Positions 10,475-24,100 of a DNA stretch of 64,000 nt are shown piece after piece. Under the pieces are notes generated by a model. It worked only from the letters and a program-made list of their open reading frames with translations. It was not told where the DNA came from and did no database searches. Location of the stretch: positions 1,116,001-1,180,000 of the forward strand of contig CANTUZ010000004.1 in NCBI GenBank assembly GCA_947846985.1. Reading direction: 5' to 3'. The first letter of the stretch is position 1. Each line of letters opens with the position of its first letter. The stretch is from Fratercula arctica. Lineage: Eukaryota; Chordata; Aves; Charadriiformes; Alcidae. The position numbers were made by a program, and so were the translations under genes.

Positions 10475-10850
10475 ACGGCCCTTCTGTGTCAAACCAGAGG
10501 TTGGCCTAGTGAGCATCCTCTCTTCAACCATGGCCGTCAGCAGACGGCTAGGATTGTGTAAGGAAAGATCACGTGTGTTTGAGACTTATCCCAAACAGTC
10601 TCCCACTCTGAGCCTGGCTTCATTTGATGCCTCCTGATTCTTTTATGGGAAAACAAGAGTTAGATATCGATCCTTATCCCTGATTTCCATCTCCTTCATA
10701 ATTCTATAGACCTTTACCGCATCTCCAGGGGATCTCTTTTTACATAATGTTGTTCTGTTGCCGATAGCAGCACAGACTGGGTTGTTTGTTCCTATCTCTG
10801 GACTTTTTAGCTCCCTCAACACGCTATTTCCGTGCACAGCAAACTGTTCA
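10475..10850 (-). mobile_element. ancient CR1-type LINE 3' fragment
   Basis: Read on the plus strand, the segment follows the reverse complement of old reptile/bird CR1 3' ends. Clues in order: a 'tcaaaccagaggt' start, 'catcctctcttcaaccatgg', then 'ccttatccctgatttcca', 'cataattctatagacc' and 'tttaccgcatctccaggg'. The match is from memory and strongly diverged, so the copy would be old and may be shared widely among birds or amniotes. Confidence 0.5.
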
Positions 10851-13519
10851 TAGAAATGAAAATGAGAGTATCAATGGAAATGTCTTCGGGCCTGCATACG
10901 AGGAGAAAATGGAAGAATACATTGCACTATCTGAGGAGTGTGGACCTCTTTTCTAAATAAACCCGAGAAACTGTTCTTTGTCTTTAATTTCATTAATGAT
11001 TTTTCTTAAGGCAAAGATAAAATTATTGCTTTGATACTGTATACGCAATGGAGGTGTTACTGTCTTCTTTGCATAAAACCTACTGTCTGTTTTGTTTTAA
11101 GGAAGCATTATTTCTGCTTTGCGGATCCAGACAGATAAGATGTGTGTGGCTATTGTACATTATTCAAGTATAAAGAAAGGGCTTCAGTGTTTTACAGTTA
11201 TCATATATGACATAATGATTACAGTATACCGCATCTTGATATGGAGCAATGGGAACAACTGAGTAGGGTTCTGGAGCCCATGTTTTGACTTGTAACTTAA
11301 GAGGTAGTGAGCGGAAGACTTGGCCTGTAAAAAACCCACAGTCAACAAAAATAAAATTCCTTTTGTGGTTACAGAGAGAACTCAGAAAAGATGAACCATA
11401 AATGAAAAGATCACATGTTTTATTGTAAACTCTTGTGATTTGGGCGAAATTGAGGAGCCGCCGTTTCAATTTATGTACAAGGACCTAGTTTTGGAGACGT
11501 GAGGCAGGTGAATTAAAAGCTGCTGAATTTCTAACGCATACAGTCTCTGACTGAAGAGAATAAGCCTTAAGTATGAGTATTGTAAACAATATCTGGTAGC
11601 CTCCAGCTGAATAAATACTGGTTTTGTCATAAGGGTCATAAGGGCGTGAGAAGCCTCCATTTTCTTGGAGTGCCTTAATATCTACCAAGTGATAAGGTTT
11701 CTGAGAAATGATGGGCTTATCAGCAATATATGACACACAGGAATGGTACAGAAGTCCCTGTCCCAACCACACGGCAAACTGGTACGTGCTAGATTAGTTC
11801 AAATCAACCTATAGGTGCTACCACAGGCATAACATTCACTAATTCCAGTAATCAAGGCTTCCGCGTGAGTTATGCTATGGCATAGCAAAGCGCAAGAGAG
11901 AGCTTGAGGTACCCGAGTGTGAAAAAATTGGAGTTTCTCGGGTCATTTTCTGTATGCTTCTCCCCAGCTTTCCCTGACTTGTGAGTGACCCTGAACTTTA
12001 CATTTCCTTATGGTCCCGTGAGCAGTGGGGAATTTTTTTCCCCTGGGAAAACCCTGACACTGCTCTGTCCTCACCCTCTCAACAATTGCTCACGGGTATC
12101 TTTAGAAATCCTGCCTCATGCCTGGAATTTTAGATCCAAACGTGCAAAAGATCATTTAGAAATAGCTGAGCAGCTGACTCAGTGACTGTGACAACTCCTG
12201 TTTCTTTTTTTTTTAAAGAATTCGAGGTTCAGTGGAAAAGGGTGGTCCTGCTTGAGCTTCAGATTTCCTTCAGGCAAATTCTTTCTTTTATTTTCTTATA
12301 CTTCTGTGACCCTCTCTGCAAAATCTGTGCATACTTTTGATCCGCAAAGGGAAAATGTCTCAACTTCTTTGCATCTTTGTCTGGCAGTCTGGGCACCTAG
12401 TGTCACGTGTGTTTTGGAGGTGAGACAGCCTCTGCTGTGAACCTTACCTGAGGCAACCTGACGGACTTGAGAGGGCCAAACACAGAACTTGCTTACAGTT
12501 ACTAATTCCATAAGTGTATGTCTTTTCTCCCTCTTTCTTAATTAGATAGCAACAAAACCCACAAGACTGTAAGTTTGCCAGCTGTCACAGTGAATGACTT
12601 TTATGTGAAAGGTATAGAATAAAGGTCTGTAAATAGAAATGGAACCATGAGATACATGTTTAGTACCGATCTTCCCGATCTGCTTCAGCAGCATCTGGGC
12701 CAGCCCTCTACAAAAATACTCGTTCTCTTTTGTTTAGTTAATATGCAATTCTGAAAGCCTAACTCATTTTGATGAGTCCTTCTCAGGAAAGGCTCACTGA
12801 AATTCACGTGCTCGTCTCTGCCCCTGTTCCTGAAGCTGTTTATGCTTGACATCTACCACCATTAATGAGAATGGAAATTGCATTCGTTTGTTTCTAGAAG
12901 TGCTGGACTTGAAGTTTATTTTCTGGATCCATCCTCTGCTGGGCAGGTGTTACAAAGGTCAGTGTGCGAGTGCTTTAACAAAGGACTATCAATTAGTCAT
13001 AAGGTTTCAAAAGTCTTCTGAGAACAAGGACGAGAGCTGGAGCTCTGCTGCACCACACTGCTACTTCCTCCCAGCGCAGGAGATGATGATCCCTATTCCT
13101 GTATTTTCCGTGCGGCACGTGATTCTTGCTGCAGAGAAGAACAATTGCAACACCTATGCTGGTGAATATTTTTTTCCACCGCCACTGCTGATGACACCTC
13201 TGGTTTAGAGGCAGGAGAAGCACCTTCGGGTTCTGTCTCAAGAGTTTGTGGCACATGGATCTCCCTGCAGCACAAGCACCTGCACCAGCAATACACAGTA
13301 CTATAACACGTCTAAAACCACCACTACCACTTCTTTCTCTCTCTGCTGTTTTTTCTGTTAGCTGGCTTAATTTGCCTTTGTTCTTCTTGCTAGCTGTTCT
13401 GGATCCTAGTGCTATGCATTTAATACTCCACCCTTGCAGCTGGATTTCTAAAATTCATCAACAGCGCTCTTGAGCGTTGCTTCAGCAAAGCCCCTGAGCC
13501 TCCAGCAGAACAACTGTGG
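10851..13519. other. intergenic stretch without recognised genes
   Basis: No exon, RNA gene or clear repeat was recognised. One AP-1-like TGACTCA occurs near 12176. Confidence 0.45.
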
Positions 13520-13520
13520 T

Positions 13521-13937
13521 TGACTCAGGACTTTATCCACACTTTTCAGCAGTTTGGAGGAATCCAAAATTGCAGTCCTTCCTTTCTGTGCCCTTTGGCC
13601 TATTCACAATACAATCAAAAGCATTTAGTGATAGGGTTTGATGGAAAATATCTGCCTTCGCATATTCCTGGGGTTTCCCCACATATGTAGTAACTGCGTA
13701 GGAAATGAAGTCATCTCCAGAAAGGGAAGTAGTATTGGGAAAAATTTAAAAAAAAAAAAAAGGAAGAAGAAGAAAAGCAAGAAAACGGACAGGATGCGGC
13801 CTGAAGCATGATCAGGATGTTCATGCTATCAACATGCAGCAACTTTTTAAAGAAAAAGTGACCACTTTGGTTTAACTGCAGTAGTTGCATTTTTAAGGAA
13901 AAAAAAAAATCTCAATAGGATTACTCAGGGACTTTCC
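13521..13937. promoter_or_regulatory. candidate enhancer: clustered AP-1 and NF-kB consensus sites
   Basis: About 4.4-4.8 kb upstream of the CXCL8 start there is TGACTCA (13521-13527), GGGGTTTCCC (13670-13679, a perfect GGGRNNYYCC match) and GGGACTTTCC (13928-13937, the classical kB sequence). The last is directly preceded by TTACTCA (13921-13927), one base from AP-1. The set matches the factors in the proximal CXCL8 promoter. Enhancer function is inference. Confidence 0.45.
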
Positions 13938-16900
13938 AGTATTTCAACTGGTATCACCATGTGTTGTCTTTCCTATTAAATAAATACCTTTTTTCATTAA
14001 TCATCGTAAGTAACTGAAAGCCAATTACAACACATGAACCAAAGAGTTACTCAAACAAATATTTTATCTAATGTGACAAGGCCAAGACTTCCAGGACTGA
14101 GCAGAAAGAGTAGTTGGGAACAAGGAAAGGACTGGAGAAGATCCTCAGGAGCAGCGCTTGCTCACGCTCCCTCCCTTGCTCCCTGGCCTCCCCTTTGCGA
14201 GCGTCTGTCCCCTCAGCTGTGCAGAACTAGACATTTGTTTTCTAGGTAGCCTTAATCTTCTTGAGGGGGGAGGACAAAATAATGACAGTTTTTCCAAAGG
14301 TATTGTATTTGTAAGCTTATTGCCAAGCAAAGCTGAATTAACTACCCTGTGCTACATGGGTATTGCAATTCTAATCATCCGCCCACTGGTGTAAATCAGG
14401 AGTAAATGAAAATCAGTGAAGTCACGTTTCAGCTTTGGACTTAAATCTGAAGAGAACAAGGTCCTGAACTCAGAGGCAGTGAGATGATGCGAAGCACAAC
14501 AGCTACTAGGAGACAGAAGAGGGTGCATTGGCCTCAAAATTCCTCTGTGTAAATCATCAAGGCATTTTTTATTTTCAAAGCTTCAGCTGTATGGAGGAAA
14601 AATCTGTTTGAACTGGAGATAGAGAGAGAGGGCTTACGTGTATGCTTCTTGCCTGCAGCTGAGAGAACAAACGGCGAAGATAACTTGGCGAGGAAGGGAA
14701 CGACACTCTGCATTTCATCCAGGAGGGCACACCCCCATTGTGTGGGAAGCTGGATCCTCGTGGGACTCATCCTTGAGCAGACTGTACGTATGTTTACATC
14801 ACATGAAACCAAGACAGAGTTTTTAGCTCCTAAACAAAGACCTCTGACACTGGAGCTGAGGGAAAACGCGCCTGAGTAAGTGCCAAACTGGAGGCCAAAC
14901 TGGAACAAACACGTCCTAAGGAATCTGCTTGTGGTGCAGTCCCACTGGTCAGACACCGCAAAAACATGAGCTGGCTCCAAGCAGGTAACTCTGCCCCGAG
15001 AATTCATTTCTGCTGGTTTATTTACAGGTCAAATATTTGCCCTGCTGAGTGCGTGGCATCGATTTTTGCACGTTAACAACTTGTGTTTGTTCCGCTCTGT
15101 GGTACTACGATTTTGAGTATTTGCCGTGGAAGAGATTGGTTTTCCCTGTTGGTAGGTACAAATAAAGATTTGCGTTGCAGTCGCATCTGGGTGTTCCGCG
15201 TCCTCCTGCAGTTGTTAGAGATGCTGGGCAGAAGTCAGGAAAGTCAGCTGAGATGGGAACAGACCCCACGTCCTGTCTCTTCCCACCCAGTCCTGCTCCT
15301 CAAGCAGAAAGAGCACAGGCAGCATCTCCAGCGTACACTTTTTCTGACTGGTAACACTGTGCGGGAAGGTAATGGTTTTCAGGGGAACCAAACTTCTTTT
15401 TCTTGCCACTGGCTTTCCCGCTTCTTGCCTTCATGTTGTAATTCTGTTCCTACTTCAAATTGACAGCCCCAGGGAATAATTTACATTATTCTGACCCCTT
15501 GGCAACTCCTGCTATAGAGAACTTCCTTTAACTCCAGTGGATTTTGTAACACTGATAAAAAGCAGCAGATCAAACAAATGCTTTCAGTGTGACCTGTTTT
15601 GCCTTCTCCCACTCATAGATATGTAATAGCAAACGAGAATACTTGTGTGACAGAGAGAGTTTGTGAATTTGCAATTTGCACCTTTTTTTTTTTTTTTTCT
15701 TTCCAAGCACTAAGAAGTAGCTCTCTAGATTTTTAAAAGCCCAGTGATACAAAGACAGAATTCATATTTGTTAAGCCTCCACAGACTGCCTGCAGTATTA
15801 TAGCACTTTTGGAAAGCAACTCTATTTGTGTGTAAAGTTTCTCAGATTTTGTGAACTTGAAATTAAAAATACCATTATTTAGCAGTGTGAATCTATGTCC
15901 AACCATCTTGGTAGTTATACTCTGAATCATACCTCATCACAACTAGTGCATTTGCAGTTCATCCTGGTGTTTTGGGGAAAGCGATGAAGCTCTTCTTTAA
16001 CTCTTCAAAACAAAGAGACTTGACAGTCACCTTTAGCGATTCCTCAGGTGTGTCCTGAACTTCTGAAAGCCCTAATCTCCCCCTGCCATTCCCACCCTAC
16101 CCTCTCTTCTGTATTATGCTTCAGTGTTTGTCCTTTCTGGGCTTGGATTCTCTTTGAATAAAAGGCATCTTCTGTTTCTTGTAGGAAAAGTATTTGTCAT
16201 TGGGATTCAATGAAAGATGTGAAAATTACTCATATATCAATTTCTCTTATTTCCGGCCCAGAGTTAACTTACTGTTATAAAAACTAATGTAATCAGAATG
16301 CGGGAATTTACCCACTTCAATTTAGCATAAACAGCTGTGTTGACACAGACCATTACTGGTCAATGCCAAACCCAAACGCCTGATTCTTTAATGTAGATCA
16401 AGCATATAAACCTACAGCGAGGAGTGTGAGTTTCCCTGGCACTTTTTTCCTGAAGGTCTGCCAATACCTGTTCATTAAGTCCAACCTATTGAGGTATCCA
16501 GTCCCAGTACAGTTAACCAGGAAACCATCCATTATGAGTGTAAGGGGGCTAGGCAGTAGCCCACATATGCACGGGGGCTAGGCACTGAGCCGAATGTTTA
16601 ACCACCCACACAAAACAATAACCCTTCCCCATTCTTCTTTGGTGTAACAACCACGGGAGAGCTCGGGAACTGTTAATAGTCATTATAAGCTTTGATTCCT
16701 GCATATCTATTTTCATTTTCATTTCTGAGGTGGCATGCTTGACTGCACGCTGGCTGGCAGTCTTTCATAAGGTTCATCCTGTCAATCACATACATTCTTC
16801 AGAAAAGATTTCTATTGCTTCTGCAAAACCGTCATGATTTCTGCAGTTTTGGAGGACAAAATGGCTTTGATGAGGTTTAAAACGTTCTGTCCGGAAAAGA

Positions 16901-17608
16901 TTATAGTCCTGTATTCTAGTTTTACTGTTCTACTTGAGGCATTTGGCCAAGTTCTGTTCCACCAAACCCACTTAAGGATTTGCTAGTCTCAAAGGACTTG
17001 AGATTTTTTGAGACACTTTTTTTCTCCTTCATGCTTAGTGTGTCCTTCGTAGCAATCTTTGAGATGGTCCAAAAGCAGCTCTGACTTCCCGCTACCCAGG
17101 AGGTCTGACGGAGCAAACCTTAGAGACTAGGTATTCCTCAGAGCTGGTAGGAAATACAGGGAGCAACACTGTAAGCTCACCATTCACTCTCTGATTTGTA
17201 ACACAGCCCTGTAAGCAAGAACTTCCCCAGTTCACCTTTTTCTGGGACTAGCATCAAATCTATGACCACAACTAGAAATGTTTTTCCCTTTCTCTGAAGC
17301 TGACGTGGGCAAAACCGTGTTACTTTGAGGTTCGCTGTCTGCCATCTCAAAAAACGTAGCCCTTTGACTGTAGGCTTCATTTTGGTTTGGAAAAAGATCC
17401 CTACTTCCCTATATCCCCCAAAGCTATCTTTCAGGTTTATTTGGATTCAAATGTGCCATGTCTGACTTCAGAGATTTCTCACTCCCTATTTCAGACAAAT
17501 CTCCTCAACAAATCGCTGCACGAACACTATGGGTTGGAAATACTGAAGCCCAATGGCACTGCAGGTATCATGTAACCGGACATCACTACCTCTTCCTGAG
17601 CCAGATGG
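13938..17608. other. intergenic stretch without recognised genes
   Basis: Only simple tracts (a 16-base T run at 15683-15698) and a twice-repeated gggggctaggca near 16545-16585 stand out. The 157-codon minus-strand frame at 14534-15007 shows no family features and no exon context. Confidence 0.45.
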
Positions 17609-17609
17609 A

Positions 17610-18104
17610 GAGTCACAGTTTCACAGAAAGACATGAAAGAATAAGGCTGGAAGAGCCCTCTGGAGAACACCCACAAACATATACACATGCACACTCACAC
17701 ATCCTACCGTTCAAAGCAGGGTCAACTAGAGCAGGTTGCTCAGGACCTTGTCGAGTTTTGAATATCTCTAAGGATGGAGACTTCAAAACCTCTGTATGCT
17801 TTCGTTTTAGAGTTTTGTCAGGAGCTCCTTGTTCATCCACGCGAGCCTTCCGCTGCCTTTGCTTATTTCCTGCTTGCTGGGAGACCACTCTTGAGCTTGG
17901 TGGGGAGGTGATACCTGAGGATCACAGAGCACTCCTGGACCATGCTGCTCTCCAGGACGGTCTCCCATGGGATTCTTCTGAGCAGATCCCTGAAGATCAC
18001 AAAGTCTGCTCTCCTGAGGTCTACAGCTGTGATCTTGGTTTTTGCCTTGCCCCCTCCTTGCGGGACCCTGAACTCTACCACTGAGGATGCTGCAGCCCCA
18101 GTAC
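17610..18104 (-). mobile_element. CR1 LINE 3' fragment
   Basis: Read on the plus strand it follows the reverse complement of avian CR1 3' regions. It has a 'tcacagtttcacagaaag' end, 'gctggaagagccctctggag' and 'gagcaggttgctcaggacct'. A downstream block follows with 'ccactcttgagcttggtgg', 'tcccatgggattcttctgag' and 'cagatccctgaagatcac'. A CA-rich stretch interrupts it at 17672-17700. The 208-codon frame across it (17458-18084) is a by-product. The copy is a diverged, 5'-truncated remnant. Confidence 0.72.
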
Positions 18105-21100
18105 AATTGTTGCTAATAACCTAATCATTTTGGGGTGGTAACAGGAGAGTGCCACTTCTCAGACCAGCAAGCAGCACCAGTACAAAAACTGTAGTTTTTG
18201 CTAGAACCTGACTCTGTGACTTAGTGTCACCTGTAAGCACAGGTGATTCACGAATCCTGGCAGAGCAGTTAGGCGGTAACAGTTACTTTGGCAGCGTATG
18301 GCATTCAGAGTTTGAACCTTGTGTCCGACCTTGAATCTTACAAGATCTCGTAGCACAGGAACATGGCTGCTCCAGCACTCCTCCTACTGTACAGGAGCTT
18401 TATTGTTACTTTTGTGTTGACGGCACATTTGGTACTGATGGCAGGCGGAGCGTGATGAGTGTTTCAAGAGTGACAGAAGTCTTCATGAACATAGAAGGCC
18501 CAGCAAGCTAAGACAGTTGGGACATAAACAATTTTCAGGCAATAGTTCCTTAAAGAGGAATTCCCAAGTGCCATATTGAAAGCATTTGACTGTCCAACCT
18601 CAGTAAGTGTGTACTTACGTACAATTTGGGTAACTTGGAGCCACCTTTGGTGAAAGTTACACACGTGGAACTGCAAAGGTCCTGCAAGCACGCTGCACCT
18701 CTCAACTCTGTGGCTGGAATTTATAAATGCTTTTTTTGTGAAACGAAAGTCACTTTGGAAAGTACTGCAGGTAATAAAACCACCCAGTTCTGTGTACCAG
18801 GGGCAGTGACAGGGGCTCAAGTGCTTTATCTCATTCTGTACAGGTGGTGGTTAGTTGTAAAACACTGTGCAATTATTAGTTCACAAGGATTTGGCTTGCG
18901 CTTTAGCGAGGGAGATGTGACAGTATTTTTGATCGGGGAATGGTTACTAAACCAGAGTTTGAAAACAATTTCCTTCCAGCTAATGTTGCAAAATGAGCAG
19001 GATGCGCACTTGTTGACTTGAACGTCCCTGTGTTCACCTTTCTCGAGAGTGTACATGAGGTACGCCACAGAAGTGGGGGAGAGGGGAGAGCTACAGATTA
19101 CACTTGAACTCATGGCCTTTCCTATATAATCTTTAAGTAATAAGGCTGTAGTTTCAAGGTATAGAATTGGACAGGAAGAGAAAAAATGAGTTCTGGAGTA
19201 TATTTGTGCAGCCTCATTGAAATTTTTAGTCTTTTATTCCCAGTTTCAAGATAGAGCTCAGTTTATCATCACCCACTGAAGCGCTGTCTGCTGAAATACA
19301 TATGATGCATTCTTTGTTGCTCTGGTGTAAACACTCCTGCCATCATAGACAAGATCCTGTCTGAAGCTTGTTATCACAGTGGTAGTTTCCATCATGTACT
19401 TTTTTCATTGGTGTTTTGTGATACTCGTTTAAGAAGTTACCAATTAAAAATGATGTGTCATATCTTTAACTCACCATAGTGCATTCTGAAAAGAATGCTT
19501 GTAATTCCATATGAGCCAGTGCATGTCCTACTCTTTTCACAACCCACTCTGAAAGGAAATGCCAGACATTATGGTAATCATTTACCAAAAGAAGTTCCAG
19601 ATGCAAAGCATCTGTCTGTAGCAGAAGGCATAAGAGCAAAGAAGTTTGGTTTTCTTACATATTTTTTGAGTACTTCTGTGAATTGTTGACAGTAAGAAGT
19701 TCAGAGGCACTGAGTTCAGACAACGAATTAATTGCTTCCCTTCTGAAGATACTAAAAATTACATTTTACTCTTTAAGCAGAACATTAAGGCAACTTGTGT
19801 TGCACCACGGTGAGCTCCTTGGAGTCCTCCTTTATTGGCCACTCCTTATTTCCTTTCCAAATCAAAGGTATTTTCCAATAACCAACAGTTACTCTGCTGT
19901 TTTGCTATGTTTTGGACAGATTCATCCGGAAAGGAAAACATGCAGTCAGATGAGAGTTTCAGTGGAAGACTTTTGGGACTTATTTTGAGATCTGGGAGTA
20001 GGAATGGTCTGAGATTTCTGAGGTGCTTGCTATTAGAGACGTGGTTTTTTAACTCCAGTGCTCGTCGTTTTATTCGTAGGGTGGTTCTTCCTTATTTCTT
20101 TGAGGGGGTCCCATTTTATACTCTGGCTCTGTGATAGTGGTAGTGAAATAACGGAAGAGAGGGTGCAAAAGCCGCTCTGCAGAGGTGGGAGGAAGAGGCC
20201 GGGGCTGAGGAAGGCATAGGAACTTCTTACGCCAGCTTCCTCAAAGCCATGTGTTTCAAACTACATCCTTAGTTGTAACAACATAGCCTAGAAAATGATG
20301 TACTGCTATCCCCTGTGTGAAGCATCAGACATGCTGTATTAGCTGGCAGATAATAGCTGAAGGATTGCTCTAAAGCCTTAAAGAACTAAGGCGCCGTAAC
20401 ACTAAGTTAGGCGACACAAGGGAATTACAAGACTTGACATTTTATCACAGAATGGAAGCTGTCTTTATTAAGCCTTACTAACATATAGGTTACTTCATTT
20501 TGTGGCACGTTCAGTCATGTTGGCTCTTCCTCCTAGCAGCAGTGGGTGTGAATGAAGGAGGTGTTGGATATCTCGAATAAAGTGGTGAATCCCTTAACCT
20601 CGACAGCAACCAGCGAGGGTATCGGGTGCTCAGTGCTGCTCAGGAAGCAGTCAGACCATACTGGTATTTTTTGTAGTTTACAACTACTATCACAACGATA
20701 GAATTACAGCCAGAGCGTTGTGTTGTGTGTGAGTGCGATGGTATAAAGGGAAAACAACCAGGCTGGAGGCAGAAGAGCAGTTGGTGCCTAAGGTGAGTTG
20801 CTCACAGACATGCCTCGTGTCTTTCAGACTGTGAAAATGTCTCCCCGTGCTGTTTATCTGCAAAAGGCCATGTCGGTACATTGCATCTTCGCTGTTTTTC
20901 TGGGCCCCATCCTCAAGCCCGTGTACCAGCCATCACTCGTTTCAAAATGAATCATTCGCCATGGGGACATCCAAAGGCCATTTTCATGTCATTCTTTTTC
21001 TTGGAGGCAGGAACTTGCTAATGAGTTCCAGCAAGACAATAAAATCATACCCGCGTCATGTTGCAATCTCAGTGTGTTGCACATCCAGTGTCATCCTGGG

Positions 21101-24100
21101 AGCCCTGTGTAAGAAGTCACTTCTCCACTAGTGGCACGCAAACAAGGGCACTGTCATTTTGAAAGAGCAGCGTGGTCCCTCTTTAAGGACAGGGGGGCAG
21201 CTTCCTGCCTGGGAGCGGCAATCAGCATTTTATCATTTCTGCTAACGGAGAATGCTTCTGCTCTGAGCAGGCAGCGTTTCACCACCGCTCAGCCTAAGCT
21301 CCTGGTGTAGCTCCTCAGTGGGTTCAGAATAATCATCTGTCCCTGTAAGAGGACGGGTAAGCGGATGCATTAGATCCTGTCAGCATAAACCCAGCAGACA
21401 GCATACACTTACGGGAGTCAGGAATGGCAGGGAGCATATACAGGGGTTCTAGCAGCACTTGTAGCCTTACCAGAGGGCATCTTACAGCATTGGTGCAGGG
21501 CTTGCAGCGGGTTGTAAGAGTCCAGCGCAGCAAGCATCCCATTTTCCTATTTTTGAAGAGTATCTAGAATAATGGGCTACTTCACAAAGCCGAGCTTTTG
21601 CACAGTACCTCAGCAAAAATGAGTAACAGTAGGGGTGACTCAGCCCCGAGGTGCTCCCCAGGCTGCCCCGGCGCTGGGCCTCAGCTCTTCGAAATCGCAC
21701 GGAGCCTTTCCACGCCCTGCACCGCTCTTGCACGACCAGCAGCTACTCACTTTTGTCCCAAGCAGGGGAGAATCACAAAGCTGGGAGCAGAAATTGGATC
21801 TGAAGCTCCCATTCTCGTGGGTGTATGTGAGCACAGAGATTTTGTCTAAGGCTCACGCCGAGGATACAAAATCACTTTGTGAGAAGAAAACATAGACGTG
21901 CATGTTTTCTAGGAAGTGTTCTCTGGCACGGGGTGTGACGGTGACATTCTGCAGGCAAGTTAACAGCGTGGCCTTTGATAGTTAAAAGTTGTGCCCTTGA
22001 ATCTGCATGTGGATGCTCAAATAAGCGGCCTGATTTTCACGTTTGTAACTGCTGTTGAAGTTGCTGGGTATCTGTGAGGGCAATAATCAAGACAATTCCA
22101 GGATCTTACTTTAGAAGTGCCCATGTGAGCATATGGACCCATTAGGAATTTTCAGCTTAGGGCAAGTCCCTTGTGAAAGAAAAATATACGGAGAACCCAG
22201 GACAAAATCAGCAAGTAGATTAGATGCATTGCAGGGACATCATGTGGAAAACTGATGCCCTCAGAGAAGACAACCACATGCCTAAAGGGTTCACCTGGAA
22301 CCCCGGAGATTTCAGTCCAGCTCTTGGCGTTGGTGCAGTTTTGTGACTCTGGGGTAGCCAATTAGGCCAGGAGCTGCAAAGATCTCACCAAAGATGAGGC
22401 TGTCGTCCTCAAAGGTCATTCCAGAGCAAATTAATTACCTCTGAAGACTGAAGTTCTATTTCTTTGTGCCTGACTTCTCCTCTATAAAATTACATAGCTG
22501 CATAGATTGGAGCTGCCTGTCTCACAGGAGATGTGTTTGAGTTACCGTGCCTCTTCTCTAGAGGTTCAGAAAAAGAAACACTCTAAAGTACGCAGCACGG
22601 AGGAAAGTCAGTTGAAAGGCCTTGAAAACCAGGTGATTAATATTTTTATTTTTTTTAAAGAATACGTACATTTTAAAAAACAGGAGCAGAGGGTTGCCAT
22701 GGGTTACATGATTAAATAAACCACTGGCAAAAGTACAGACCTCAGACAACGTAAGTGAAACCGGGTTACTTTTTTGCAAAAGCAGGATTTGTGAGTTACC
22801 ACGTATACTTTAAAGTACGGATTTAGAAGACCTTTGAAAGAAACATCACCTTCATTTTGTGTATTTCGCGTGAAAAGATGCAAATTACAGGTATGAGCTT
22901 ATCTTCAACACTTCAGGCCCCTCAGTCTTTTAAAATGGAAACAGAATCTGTAATTGAGAAAAATGGAGGCTTGCTTTCTTCCTTTCTGAAATAAATCTAC
23001 CTTCTAATCCTCCCGAAAGGATTCAAGCGATATATTTCACCCTCGTCACATTTCATAAACAAATAAACTAACACAGAAAGAAGCATTTGAGCTGGATTGA
23101 GGTTGTGCTCCATGCCTTAGAGGCAGGAAATGCAGCTCCAGGTGACACACTGGTTTTCAGTGCAGCCTGGTTTTCTTTTCATGGTGGTGCCAGTTACTGA
23201 CAGGAGTTGAAAGCTGAGCTTCCTGCCAGGAGCTGATGCAGGTCACGCTTCTACTGTACGATTTGCATGATTTATTTCGCCTTTGCATTATTTGACCTAA
23301 TACATTGTTGGGGATTGCAAGGGTCTTATTCACCCCTCTGAAGTCACCGAGGTGATTTCCCTATCACACTTTCCACTATTACTATTAACAGCCATTGCAC
23401 GTTTTTTTTTTTGTACGGAACATGCTTTTACTGTTGTAGCAGAAAAAAAGAATCAAGAAGTATTCCCCCCTCGACATCATGCACAATGAAATTCAGTATG
23501 TCCCCCCACATTTTGGTCCGGTATTTATTTTTGAACAAGATACAATAATACACTGGCAATAATACATCACCAGAAGTGTTGTCAACGTAGAATAAAAGCT
23601 CCAATGAAATGCTTGCCTCTCCTATAGATTTTGAACTGCATGTTTAAAAGCTTTACGGTCTATTTTAGGGTTGTGCCCTAATAACAGCATCCAAACATGG
23701 ACTTAAATTGTGTTCTTGAGGATTGCTTTGAACAGGAATGCAATAAACTGATGCCCGTGTGACTTTGAGAACTGGTGACAAAGAAGTACTTGTATTTTAT
23801 TTTATGAGAAACAGCATAATTTATGATACTACACTGAAAGTAACCTTCGGCAACAAGTTCCTGCATGCAGACACAAACCACCCAGGAAATAGCAAGCTGT
23901 TGACTGGCTCACCGAGCCTTCTCTTCGCAACACAAGCGCTGCATTGTATTGTCAGGGTTATTTTGGAGTTTGTGCTTGCAGTGTTTTGCTGTATCGGTTT
24001 CGGGCACATTGGCTCGGTCCTGGAAATTGTGAGATTATCCATACGGGTCATTACTGTTAAGAAGCTTACGTTTATTAACGAGGTGTGTCATTCAGCAGGC

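Noticed and set aside
14534..15007. 157-codon minus-strand frame
   Set aside because: Mixed composition with no domain and no exon signals.
17458..18084. 208-codon plus-strand reading frame
   Set aside because: It lies across an antisense CR1 3' fragment. Codons follow the repeat, not a protein family.
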